A program made the position numbers and the translations under genes. A stretch of 64,000 nt of DNA from Sitta carolinensis (taxonomy: Eukaryota > Chordata > Aves > Passeriformes > Sittidae), in contig CM063285.1 of the NCBI GenBank assembly GCA_032173965.1, positions 21,921,660 through 21,985,659 on the forward strand, given 5' to 3'. Below are positions 1 to 10,800 of this stretch, piece by piece; the first letter of the stretch is position 1; every line of letters begins with the position of its first letter. The notes beneath the pieces were generated by a model. It worked only from the letters and a program-made list of their open reading frames with translations. It had not been told where the DNA came from and searched no databases.

Positions 1-1549
1 TTGTCAGATGGATTATCAGAGTTGTGAGCTTTTTGGATTGGTAGACATGAATGTGTGATAAGGAAAAAATATTTTTTACTTAAAATGTTCCAAAAATTTG
101 CTTCATGAAAGGAGCTAGGTTGAATAATTAACAGGTTACTTAGGGAAGAAAGTTTTGTTTTTTTTTTTTTAATGTGGAACAGTTTGGTTACTAGGAAAAA
201 AATTCTTTTAATATAAAGAAAGGTTTTTACTAATGTGACTGATGAGAATATTAATACCTAAGCACTGTAGAATTGCTTCTGCAGAGCTGCAATGCATATT
301 TTAAAGAGTAATTCTAATGTGTAGCTGCTCTGGGTTACAAGCAGAAAACAGCTTTTACCCTGACATATACACACATTTGTTACAGCACTCATGTGCCCAG
401 ATTTCTGCATGAGTCCCATCTAGCGTTTCTGAGTTTGCTTCCTGTCGTAGTCAGGGCTCTGCAAGGCCAGCTGTCCTCAAGGCCGTGAGTGCTTGGTGCT
501 GCTCTGCCTGTGCTGGGGATGCTGAGGTCGGGGGCAGATTGAGGCTGAAGGTGACGTCAGTGCCTACCTTGCTGGGAGAGTTAATCTCCCGCTGCAGAGG
601 CTCTAATAATCTCCTCACTTGGGAGACTGGCATTTTGAGGATTGCATGTTGTACACTCCTCTTCTTGGGCTGTAAAGCAATCAGCAACATCAGTGTTTCT
701 AAAGCTCTGTTGACAAACGTGCTTGCTAGACTGAGATTGTTTCTTTTTGGGGTGGAGGTACAAAGGCACAGGAAAGAAAACTAACTTTTTAAAGGTGTGT
801 ATGTAAGAAGCAAAGGCAAGCCAAGTAACAAAACCAGGTTAGGGGGATCCACTTTTTCAAATGAGAATGTAATTAATAACGCTGCAAAATAAGCTGCCTC
901 CTTTGCAGACATAAAAAATGACAGAAAACGTATTTCAGATTGGATCAGGTTGGTTTCTTGGCAAAACACAGCTCACCAAACCATGACACTGCAAGCAGAG
1001 GTAGTTATCAGTCCCAACACTGCTCTGAGGGTGGGGAGACAGAAAGGGTCTCTTTGGAGTCAGTTCCAAGTGTCTGAGGTGGCCAGTCATAGAAAGTATA
1101 TTGAGGATGAGGGGAAAAGAGCAGGCCACAACTTTCTCAGGATTTTCTTTCATCTGGTATGTGGTGCTTTTTGAGGGTTTTATGACACACAGCAAACTGA
1201 AATGCTGGTACAAAGATTGCCTAGTGAAAGCTTGCACTTTTTCAGTGGCAGCTACCCATTCCTTGGCTTTCAAATTTGGAGCAACAGCACTAAGGAGCAA
1301 TGTGGACACAACCTGGAAGCCAAAAATATAAGGAAGCACATGGATGCTTCAAAGACACTAACACTACTTGGTGCCAGACTTCTTAATATTGTTAAACTCC
1401 TATTATCTCTGTCTTAATCGACTTTTCCAGTTTTAATGTTATGACCTGCCGAGAGTGCCTATCTATAGCAGCACTAACCCTTCATTCGCAGGACGGCAGG
1501 GGAAGACGCAGAGTGCCCAGGTAGGCACTACAGGTTTCATGATTCGAAA
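1..1549. other. Upstream intergenic DNA, no gene recognised
   Basis: AT-rich non-coding DNA upstream of the TLL1 CpG region. Short open frames on both strands have no recognisable domain, no splice context and low-complexity or biased composition, so I call no gene. The only notable site is a palindromic cyclic-AMP response element around 552-559 inside a slightly GC-richer patch (about 430-600). Any 5' neighbour gene must end before this window. Confidence 0.6.
552..559. promoter_or_regulatory. Palindromic CRE (TGACGTCA)
   Basis: The sequence carries the full 8-bp palindrome TGACGTCA, the consensus for CREB/ATF dimers. It lies about 3.3 kb upstream of the TLL1 start codon, in a locally GC-richer stretch containing several CpGs. 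A perfect CpG-containing octamer outside the main CpG island is less likely by chance than a half site, but function is inferred only. Confidence 0.4.
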
Positions 1550-2541
1550 GGAGGCTTCGCACCTTTGCCCCCACCCGACCTCGGTATTTGGGGGCAGCTA
1601 AGTCTTGACAGCGGCGATACGCGGTTCTGCCCCCTCGCTCCCTCCCTCGCTAGCTGCGATAGCAAAGTGTGCCCACCCGGAGTTTGCGTAAGCGCTTGCG
1701 GCGTGACCCCCGCCCCCGCGGCACCTGGAGCGGCCCGCGGGGCCAAGGGACGCGCCGCCGGCGCTGCCTGCGCTCCTGGCACAGCCGGGGGAAGGGACTG
1801 TCTCCGGATTTCCACCCCTGCCACAGAAGGAAGGCTACCGGGAAGTGCTGCGGGGAGAGCGAGCCTCTGCGGGCTCGGACGCGAGAGAAAGCCGCAGCCA
1901 CCTCTCCCCGGCAGCTCTTTCAAAAGTCCGTGTTAAATGTGACACCCCGGCGAAACGGGAGCAGAAGAAACACCCCTCTACCCGCCCCTCGTCGTCCCCC
2001 CCGCCCTTTTCCATGGAAACTCGTAAAAGGAGGAGGAGTAGAGTTAGCTACGGAAAAGTCTCACCTTGGTCTGAAACAGTTTCAGGCGTTTCTGCAGGAT
2101 CGGAGCTGCCCGTCTCGGGGGAGGGGAGGGGGCAGGCAGGGAGATCTCTAGATACCTATATATGTATATATTTTTTTTTCCCGCTTGATTTTGTTTTATT
2201 CCAGCAGCACGTATCTCCTCTCCTCCTCCCCCTCCCTCTCCAGGTTGATCGGCTGAAATGAGGCTTTACGCGCTGATCCCTTCTCGGGCTTTAAAACAAA
2301 ACCCGGCCCCGCGCAGCCGGCGGCAGCTCGGGGCGCCTCGGCGCTGAAGCGCGGCGGGGCCGGGCGAGGCGAGGCAGGACACCGCGGAGCGGGGCGGTGG
2401 CTCCCGCGGAAACTTCGCTTGGAAAAATAAACCTCCACCACTTTTCCTGGAGATCCACGTGAGAGCAGGAAAGCCCGACTGCAAGATCTCTGCGCTGCTG
2501 CTGCATGCTGCAATTTTACTTTTTGTTTGCCTTGTGTTTTT

Positions 2542-2543
<2 letters not shown>

Positions 2544-2572
<29 letters not shown>
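2544..2572. repeat. Poly-T tract, 29 bases
   Basis: Uninterrupted run of T between the two CpG-rich blocks upstream of TLL1. It could exclude nucleosomes near the promoter, or be the poly-A tail remnant of an antisense retroposed sequence, but no retroposon body is recognisable beside it. Confidence 0.85.
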
Positions 2573-2766
2573 CTGTTTGTTTGTTGGTTCTTACTTTCAC
2601 TTTGGAACCGGTTCCCAGCTGCTTGGCTGAACTTCTGGAGACCAGTGGACCTTTTATAATGCCTTCTTCTGTTTTAAACAAACTGTGGGCTCTTAAACTT
2701 TTCTCTTTCCCCCTCCCCCTCGTTCCTTAACCCCCACCCTTCATCTCATGGGGTTAACACTGCAAA

Positions 2767-2782
2767 GCAGCAGCAGCAGCAG
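2767..2782 (+). repeat. CAG trinucleotide repeat
   Basis: Five consecutive CAG units in the AT-rich gap between the CpG blocks, about 1.1 kb upstream of the TLL1 ATG. A second run of the same unit occurs at about 3477-3491 closer to the gene. Both are short and probably mildly polymorphic. Confidence 0.8.
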
Positions 2783-3280
2783 AGGGGAAAATATACAGAC
2801 AGTGATTTATTTTCCTGTTTCCTAAATTGTAGTTAATTCTTCTCATCGTCCTCCTCATCACCCATTTTCTCGCGCTTTTTTGGCTGCCGGGTGTCGATCT
2901 GTGCATTGTTTTATCTGATCTCTATCCTTTTGTTGTTGTTTAAATGCCATGCACTGCTTATCTAGAGAGAAAGCTATATGGAGATAGAGGCATATAGTGA
3001 ATGCGCGTGTGTTTCCATAAGACACACTATCAAGGGAGCAGATCAGAAGCAGCCCGGATCCTGACCCTGACTGTATGAATAAGTAAGCAGGATGCTGACG
3101 ACTGTGTGTTACTTGCCTGTAAGGTTTTCGTAAGTTAAAGGGGGACGGAGGAGGGGGACAGGCCAGAGACAGAGCTTAGAGTAAGTGTTTATGCACAGGG
3201 GGGCGAAGCTCTGACACTTTACTCCTTCCAGCATAGCTGCTGCCTCCCATCAGTAGAGCTCCGCGGTTTGCTGTAGTGCA

Positions 3281-3363
3281 CCCCACCTCCCCCCTCCCTT
3301 CTCCTCGCTCCTTTTCTTTCCTTCCTTTTTTTTTTTTTTTTTTCCCTCTTTTCCCCTCTCCCC
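3281..3363 (+). repeat. Long polypyrimidine tract upstream of TLL1
   Basis: An almost pure C/T tract of about 80 bases, with a single G at 3307 and one A near its start, including an 18-base T run at 3326-3343. From 3308 to 3363 it is purely pyrimidine. Homopurine-homopyrimidine tracts of this length near promoters can form triplex DNA and bind poly-pyrimidine proteins. If transcribed it would sit in the TLL1 leader. Confidence 0.8.
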
Positions 3364-3377
3364 GAGGTAGTTTGCTG

Positions 3378-3557
3378 ATGTGCAGCCCGGATCCATCTTC
3401 TGGCGGCATCAGCGGGACCGGGGTCTGCGGCGCGGCGGTCGGCGGGCGCGCAGCGGGGCGCGGAGCGGGACGCGGGCAGCAGCAGCAGCAGCCGCCGCTG
3501 CCGCCTCCTCCGCGGGAAGTTTGGCTGGGGTTTGACAGAGGCGAGGGGAAGCCCTGA
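3378..3557 (+). other. Upstream ORF, 59 codons, in the likely TLL1 leader
   Basis: An ATG at 3378 opens a 59-codon frame that stops at 3555-3557, about 310 bases before the main TLL1 start. The product would be rich in Gly, Ala, Arg and Pro, with five consecutive Gln from the CAG repeat. Composition follows the CpG-rich DNA, so it is unlikely to be a functional protein. It matters only as a possible uORF if transcription starts upstream of it. Confidence 0.35.
3477..3491 (+). repeat. AGC/CAG trinucleotide repeat in likely 5'UTR
   Basis: Five consecutive CAG-phase units directly followed by a CCG/CTG-rich segment within the CpG island, about 380 bases upstream of the TLL1 ATG. Typical of GC-rich vertebrate leaders; length variation between individuals is likely. 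Confidence 0.75.
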
Positions 3558-3652
3558 CAGACAGGATCTCCCGGGCTGAGTCCACCCCTTGCGCCCACCC
3601 ACCACACCAGCGACTTTTCCCCGGCGAGGGGACAGGGGGGGCAGCGACGCTC

Positions 3653-3697
3653 ATGCTCCTCACTCTGTGTCTTACCCGTCTGACTGGGGCTACCTAG
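3653..3697 (+). other. Short upstream ORF, 14 codons
   Basis: An ATG at 3653 opens a 14-codon frame ending in TAG at 3695-3697, 172 bases before the main start. It lies in the leader close to exon 1 coding sequence, so it is probably transcribed. If recognised by ribosomes it would reduce or regulate TLL1 initiation. No recognisable peptide function. Confidence 0.4.
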
Positions 3698-3869
3698 GGA
3701 GCACCGTCTCTTGGAAGAGCTTCCAGGTAGAGAAGGAAAAAAATACCAACCTCCCCCAAAACCTATGGTTTCTGCATCCCTTACCCTCCTTTCCCAAGCC
3801 GGCGTGGACAGCAGAGCCGGCCGCCTAGTTCACCCTCGCCCTGCTTGCCACCTCTCCGCCCGAGGGAGG

Positions 3870-4026
3870 ATGAAGATGCTTTGCTGGAGGATGGCACTGT
3901 GGCTGGCCGGGTGGACTGTCTGCGGGAAGCCTTCGTCCTGCTCTGGCCTTGATTATGACTACACTTACGATTTCACTGAAGAGGATAAAGCTGAGACGAT
4001 AGATTATAAGGATCCTTGCAAAGCCG
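3870..4026 (+). CDS. TLL1 exon 1: signal peptide and start of propeptide
   Basis: First coding exon of tolloid-like 1, a secreted zinc metalloprotease of the BMP1/tolloid (astacin) family that cleaves procollagens, chordin and related extracellular substrates. It encodes 52 residues plus one base. Residues 1-25 are a signal peptide: a basic start (Lys2, Arg7), a hydrophobic core at about 8-18 and small residues before Gly26. Residues 27-52 are the acidic head of the propeptide, containing LDYDYTYD and ending YKDPCKA, which matches vertebrate TLL1 almost residue for residue. The start is ATG 3870, with A at -3. ATGs at 3876 and 3891 are in frame, and an upstream in-frame ATG at 3765 has a poorer context (C at -3) and would add 35 residues in front of the signal peptide. 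The exon ends at a strong donor, GTAAGT at 4027, one base into codon 53. It lies within the CpG island. Confidence 0.93.
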
Positions 4027-4830
4027 GTAAGTGACTTCCACGTCTAATGCAGCTCCCCGCCCCCTCCCCAGATGGTGACTTTGTCTCGGCTTTATTTACG
4101 CGGGGTGCGAGAGGGGGGAGTCCCGGGCTCACCTGCTCCCTCCCGGGGCAGCGGCGGCGAGCGCAGCCGGGGAGCCCTGCGTCCAGCCGCCTTCGCCGGG
4201 GAAGGTACCCGGGACCTGCTTTTCTGGGACTTCCCACTTACTTCCCTACGCTCTCCGGCTGGGCTGGGAGAGGGGCGCGGCGGCGGGCAGGGCAGGGCAG
4301 GACGGCCGCCACCGTTCCGCGGCCCCCGGGGCGTCGTGCCGGCCGGGAGCCCTCGGGCCACGGCGCCGCCGGGGCCGCGGAAGTTGAAGAGAGCATTTTT
4401 TGTGGGGCTCGAAGCGGGACTGTGCCCCGCAACGCCAGCCGGGAATACCGGGCCGGGCTCCGCCGGAGGGTGGTGGCTTCTCCCGGGCCCTACCCGCCCC
4501 CGCGGCGGGAGCGGGTGCCGCCTCCCCCTCCCTCTCGCCTTCTTCCATCCTAACCTGTCGCTCCCCGGCCGGGCACCCCTTCCCGTGGGCCGGGGCGGGC
4601 GCTCGGCGCCGGCCGCCCCTTGGCTGTGGATGCGATGAGCGCGGCTCCCGAGCGGGAGCGTTGCGCAGGAGTGGCGGCTGTCTGCCGGGCTTTCGGCCGG
4701 GCGAGCCCACGCGTCCCGCTCTCAGAACCCGGCTGGTGCGCGCTGCGGGCGGGCTGCCGTTCCACTGCTGTGCGGTGTGCCTCCCGCCTGCCCGGGGCCT
4801 GACAGAGCCCGTGCTCTGCGGGAAGAGCTG
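4027..4830 (+). other. GC-rich 5' end of TLL1 intron 1
   Basis: The first 800 bases of intron 1 remain very GC- and CpG-rich and form the downstream half of the promoter island; density falls sharply after about 4830. Long open frames here on both strands are products of stop-poor GC-rich DNA and show Gly/Arg/Pro/Ala bias without domains, so no gene is called. The stretch may hold downstream promoter or enhancer elements. Confidence 0.7.
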
Positions 4831-7800
4831 AGTTACAGCCTCTTCTCACTTCGTACTGCGGTTTTCTAGAACGTTTATTCTACTCATTTAGGACTGCAGC
4901 CTCTTTATTGCCAAATACAATTCTTCGCCCATTAAAGTTACCAGTAACAAGAACTGACCTCGGAAACCGGCTTCACTGGTCTTTCAGTGTATCTGGGTGA
5001 TGCCTTTTTATCCTTCCCAAGGTGTTAACAACAGTGGTTGTCCATTCCCAGCAGCTCTATTGTTAGACAAGTGCTCAAGTTTTTCAGCAGCCTCCTTTGC
5101 ATTAATTAGTTATTTTATACTCTGAAAGTAGTTCAGCCAAAAGTTGCGTTCAATATATCTGTGTGGTTTTCTTTAATTTATTGAAGAGAATGTGGTGTAC
5201 ATATATGCCAAATATGCAGACACTCTGTTTTTCTAATCGCAAAAATATTTTGTTCCTAAGTGTGAATTGTTAGGCCTGACTTGCTTACAACTGAGGAATG
5301 TTCAAGTTCAAAAAGAACAGAAGCAACTGCAAACAAAACATTTTTTTTTTTTCTCAATTAGCACTCACAAATAAATATAAGTAAGTGGTCGTTCTTAACC
5401 TGAACTCTTCTTCTGGTCCGTAATTCTCTAAGAAGATTCATATGCATCATTTTATGTAATGAGAAATGCGTATTTACTCTCAGTTTGCGGTGGGATCCTT
5501 GTTTCATAGTGGGAATAATTAGCAATTATAATTCATGATACTTAGTGTTTTGAGGTTATGCATGAGAGAAAGACAACAGTAGGAGACTGCAATTTGATCT
5601 GCATTGCCAATTCTCTGCCATCACTTTGTTTTGCCTGGAGAAAGAAGCATTTGTTTGGAAAATTTGGCCCATGGAAACATTTTATTGAAGTTCTAACGTG
5701 CTGCTTCACAAGTATAGGCAGCTTAGGTACTATAGGGACGAGAGACAGGTAAGTGTATGAGGAGTTACCTGTGTGTGGTAGTTCTTCAGAAATAAAAATG
5801 CGCCTCAGTGCTGCACACTGGATGTGTACCATGTACCCATCACTTTTATTAAAAAATGAAAGCTCTATGTATCAATGAAACTGACCCTCCAAGAGTAATT
5901 CCCAATTTACTTTTCCTGCTAGACCTTCCTTAAAGGCTCCATTCATCTCCGCCTGTGAAGTGCTGCTGCCTGATCAAAGATGCTGGGAGTAGCGGGTGCT
6001 CAGCCTCATTTAGCAGCATAGCTCAAGTGTGTGGTCTCCTAGGTCAGCTCTTATCGTCTGGGGTGGGTTTTGGACTCCCAGGAGTAAATTTACTGCTCTC
6101 TGCCGTTAGGATGGGTTCCAGAGTGGGGCACTCTTGAAGGACAAAGCCAGGCTTCACACTCAGGGTGTGAGACGTTCACACTAGCTTTGCGTGCGACTCT
6201 ATGCACAAGGTAACAGGATAAAATAAGAGAGTTCTTGCTGAGATAAAGCTCAAGGTATGCAAGCTTTGTAGATATAATTAACACCTGCTTTTGCTGTATT
6301 GTCTTGAGGGCCTGCAGCTGAGGCTGTAAGAGTGTTTTTTGGTTTTTTAAGCTGTTCAGGCTTGTCAGTTGGGTCAGTGCTCAGTTGGGAACTGGATATA
6401 AGTGAATTTCTGCAACTTAGCAAACACCCAAAGTCATTTATGGTTTTACCTAGTGATATGCTTCAAAAACTCCAGTCATACCCCTGCAAACTTTAGACAT
6501 GCTAGAATAATTTGACTTACCCCCAAATATGCTGATGCAAGATTGTTTCACCTGTATTTTAGAAGTTATTTTTATTAAAATTTTTCCTGGTGAGTAGTGT
6601 TTGCTACTCAGCTTTTACTGCATAGACTGTGTTTGTAATCTTGTGACAGAAAGGACTGTACATGAGGCATCAGATCCACGGTTAGATAAAGTTATAATTC
6701 TATATCTATTTATAGATACCTACCTCTGTTGAGTAAATGTTCTTTGGTAGGTTCCTTTCTCTCTGTTTTATTGTGGAAAAACTGAAGAAATTTACCAGAA
6801 ACACAATGTGACAGCCTCTGAGGGGTTATTTATGGGTATTCTGTGGGATTTTTTTATGGGTACTATATGTATGTTTTAACATTTTCACAAGGAGGGGATC
6901 ATTTTAGTGAATGTGCCTAGAATCACACTAAATTAAAATTCCCAGCAGGAGCAGCACAGAGCGGGATGTTATAGAGGCTGAAAAGTACATTTTCTTAAAA
7001 TATTTCCAGCTTTGTGAAAAACCTACAGACAACAAGAAGTCTCTGTCAGATGCCCTGTAGAACTAGGAGGTGTTTCTGATGTTGCCATTTGCATCTAAAA
7101 CAGCAGCTATTTTACGCAGCAACCCCAAAGTATAGTCTCAGTAGTGAAGCCAGCACACTGGGAGTCCCGGAGCTTCAGGCAAGAGAAAGGCCTGGAGAAA
7201 TGTCGTGATGCTGTTGGGGAGACGACCATTGGAAGGAAGCTGTTGACATTGTGCAGAAGAACTTGATGAGCTGTGTGGTTTCCCATGGGTTTGTCTACAG
7301 ACCTTTAACCTGTGTGTGAATTTTGGGTCATGCTACTCCTCCTTATAACAAGAATCCTGGCACACTGTAACAGCGGGATGTGATGTAACAGTTTCTGTGC
7401 TTCTGATGTCTCGGATATTTCCTTGTGTCTCTCTGCAGGATATTGCCCTCAGTGTTTACCCTTGTGAGTTCAAGTGTAAGGCATTCTTAGTTCATCTTCA
7501 AGATCTAATTTGCCAGATGACATGAAACGGGGAACACCATACTCTAAGGACATAGATCAGCATTTTTATATTCAGATATCACTCCAAAGAAGAAAGTGCT
7601 GAGTTAGGTTTCAAGTAGCATCACCAGACTTTTCAGATTGCAGCATGCACCTGCCTTTTTCTGTGGATTCCTGAAGTTTTTCCTTTTTTTTCCATTCTTA
7701 TTTCCATTATCTTATCTTATTCAGGATATCTGCTGAGAAACAGAGAGAGGGAGATGCCTAGAAAAATAATTTCCCATCCTGTAATACTTGTTCATAGCCT

Positions 7801-10800
7801 GCACATAGTTGATATTCAAGGTTTTTTGAAGGCTTTTGTTTTCTTTTCTCAACAACTTTGTTTTCCAAAAACAAAACAAAGCAAATAAAAACAGAGGGTG
7901 TACTCTGGTGTGGTCTTCCAATTAAAATACCATGAACTGTGGGAGATCAGGCAAGGAGTCTTAGTTTTGTTGTATAGCGCTGAGGTCTGTTTCAGCCTCT
8001 GGACAGCTGACTGTCCTCAGAAAAGTCTCCTTTAGCATTTCTTCTGTGAGAAAGGTTTGGGGAATAAGCTCGAAGCTGAGTTCCTTGGGCTATTATTTTT
8101 CACTTTTGTGGGCCTGGGTTTTTTTTTTTGCACCAGAAATTTTCTTGCATTGGGGGAAATTCTCCCAAGGAAAATCTCACCCAAACTTTTACAGTTTTCA
8201 CTGCAGTTAGTTTGGATTACTCCCCTTGCCAAAACCCAGTTAATTGGGATTTTTTTTCCTTCCAAATGATGCATGATTTTTTTTTTTCCTCAGTGAAGCT
8301 AGATAAAAATGACAAAAACAAATATTGAAGACAAGCAATTAAATTTACAGCTTTATACCTTTAAAGTTTGTTAGCATGCACTTGACCAAGAACAAATTCT
8401 GCATGTATGCATGCCTGCCTCCTTGAGAATTAGAGAAAATTAAGACAGACTGTCCTCACATGTCCATTTTTCCCGTCTGTTAGAATCTAAGGAACTTGTT
8501 TCTTTACTTTGTGCCTTTACAAATAATAATAAAAAAGTTTGGATTGTCTGTAGCAGGGAAATTAGTATTTCCCACATCACTGAGGTATCAAACCTAGTAA
8601 TGTATTTTATTTGTAAAATAGCTGAACAGGAAAGATTGATGGTAAATGTTGAGTCCAATTATTATGCAGTGTCATCTGTAACTACAGTCTAACTATTGTT
8701 TCCTGGTGTTGTAGCAGATGCTTTCTATACTGCTGCATTTTTATTTTAGCTTCCCTCTTGTGCTCTGGGACGTGTGTTCAGTTGTAAGCATTCTAATAGT
8801 GCATTCTGGTAATAGGAAAATCCTTAAAACCTCTGATTATATATTTTAAATCTGTAGCATGATTTAGGTAATCGAGATCTTTCATATTTATAGTTCAGTC
8901 ATGTAGTAGACTCTTAAAGCTATATTGTGCCGTTTGTACTAATAGAGAGGTTGTGCTGCTAATATCACTTGCCAGATTGACAGAACTGTGACTGTACATG
9001 TAGTAAATGCATAGTGTAGGCAGCTGAAACAGAAACAAGCTTTTCTGAATAGTCTTCCCAACTGGTTTCCATCCTGCTGTGGATAAATTTACAGGGAAAA
9101 TAAGACTATTGACAAATTTAGCTCATAAATATTTTTCCCCTCAGATTGTCCACCATTACTTTATCTTTTATGCCCTTAAATGTGGTATCTCACCACCTTT
9201 GAAAGAGATTTGTGAGAACATAAAGGTTTTTTTTCTCCTCAGCTTCAGTGAAAAGATTAATTCAATATGAAACTCTGGGAAAACTACATTAAAGGAATAT
9301 GGTTTATGTTCTAACTTTATGAATATCCTTCCACATCAAGAGCTCAATTTCAATTTCATATAGGCGTCTGTTTCTGAATGTATATCCGGTGTGTCAAAAG
9401 AGTGACTTGCAATGTGACAAGAGTGACAAGCAGTATTACATCACTGCAAAACGAGTCTAATTGAGAAATCTAATTGAGCTTGGAATCAAGTCCCCAAGGC
9501 AAACTCTGAAACATTCACCACACCTGGATGTCTGCCTTATGTCATTCTGATTGCCCCTCTGGACAATAGGGTTGATAGGCTTATGATGTAATTTCATTCA
9601 CTTCTTTTTGGAGAGAAAGTCATGTCTGTTGTGCATGGCAGTGACAGAAGGTCTGTAAAATAGAAGAGCTGTAAGATCAGAGAATCAACTTCTGGTTTTT
9701 CTGGTTTTCACAAGCACAATGGACCTTGTGGAGAGGAAGACTACTTTTTTGTCTTCCTGGATGCATTATAGTAGTCTTAGTTTTATAACGGTGAATGAAC
9801 AATGGAAGAAATCTCTAGTCTTTGTTTAGACAAGATGTATTTATCCTTAAAATGAAACAGCTTTTTATAGTCTGACTTTCAACTTAGGAAAAGTATTATG
9901 GCTTTTATTTTTTATATGTATCTGTGGAAAAGATATATTCTAAGAGCAGTATTTCAGAGCAAAACTAAGTTTTGGCCTTTCAAAGCTTGTAGTTGGAAGA
10001 GCAGCATTTCATTGGGTTTTTCAGACTTTTCTCATCCTCTTTAGGATTTTCTAATCTACTTGTTTCAGTCAATATTGAACACAGTCCATACCCCCCATTC
10101 TTAACCAGAAGTAAGCTCTCTCCACCTCCCTACTACATCTCTTCAGAGTAACAGAACTGAAAGTGTGACTAGAGAAATCTTTGTGTATTTTTAGTTCTGT
10201 CTTGTCAGGATATTTTTCTTGGCTGAGAGCTAATGGCCAATCTGTTAATGTGTTTTAATGCATATTCATTCTTTGTGTCTGCTGTGTATCTTCTACTTCT
10301 TTTCCTATAATTTCTTTCATTGTTACTATGGCAAGTTCTCTTGCTTCTGGAATCCCTCTCCACTGAATGCATTTTTTTACTTGCTTTTCAGCTTTTCCCT
10401 GTGGTGCCTGACTGGTCTTCTGCTCCTCACTGTTTCCTTCCCTTGATGTGTTATTCTCTTGCTTACAGTTATTAGTTATTCCCTCCAACTATAACTTCTA
10501 GCTTATCATCAGGATTTCTGTATGACTAGTGTTTTGAAAGCTCTGTAGCAAAGAAACTGGGCACCTGTGTGCACAGCTGGAAATGAGGAGGAGGAGAAAG
10601 ATGAGTGGGCTGTGTGTGACCAGCATGTTCTCAGAGGCCTCGTGCTGGATGCTCAGTGGGCTGCAGGGCTCTGTTAAGCACTGCACAGCCAATCCTGAAA
10701 CATCCAGCTACAAACATTTATACAGAACACATGAACCTTCTTTCTCTGCTGGACTAAATATCAAGATTTGGTGTGAAGACAGTCCCTTGCTGACCAACAG

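Larger units (their letters stand above)
1550..3869 (+). promoter_or_regulatory. TLL1 CpG-rich promoter and 5'UTR region
   Basis: A CpG-dense domain starts abruptly near 1550 and continues, with an AT-rich dip between about 2500 and 3170, into exon 1 and the first 800 bases of intron 1. It contains GC boxes (for example CCCCGCCCCC at 1707-1716 and GGGGCGGTGG at 2391-2400), polypyrimidine tracts and CAG repeats. Such an island immediately 5' of a first coding exon is the usual promoter of a developmental gene. I cannot fix the transcription start. A TATA-like run near 2157-2170 and another near 2653-2658 lie in AT-rich pockets and may be irrelevant. The 5'UTR boundary is therefore unknown; the part nearest exon 1 (roughly 3200-3869) is the likeliest leader. 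Confidence 0.7.

Noticed and set aside
1565..2261. Several overlapping open frames of 120-160 codons on both strands upstream of TLL1
   Set aside because: They lie in CpG-rich DNA where stops are rare, are biased to Pro/Arg/Ala/Gly/Ser, overlap on both strands and show no domain or splice context.
3711..3869. N-terminal extension of TLL1 from an upstream in-frame start
   Set aside because: The frame is open back to 3711, but that codon is TTG. The first ATG is 3765, with C at -3, and it would bury the signal peptide behind 35 residues. ATG 3870 has the better context and gives a normal signal peptide.
4047..4849. Long open frames (up to 188 codons) at the start of intron 1
   Set aside because: Immediately downstream of the exon 1 donor in the GC-rich island; composition-driven, overlapping on both strands, no recognisable family.
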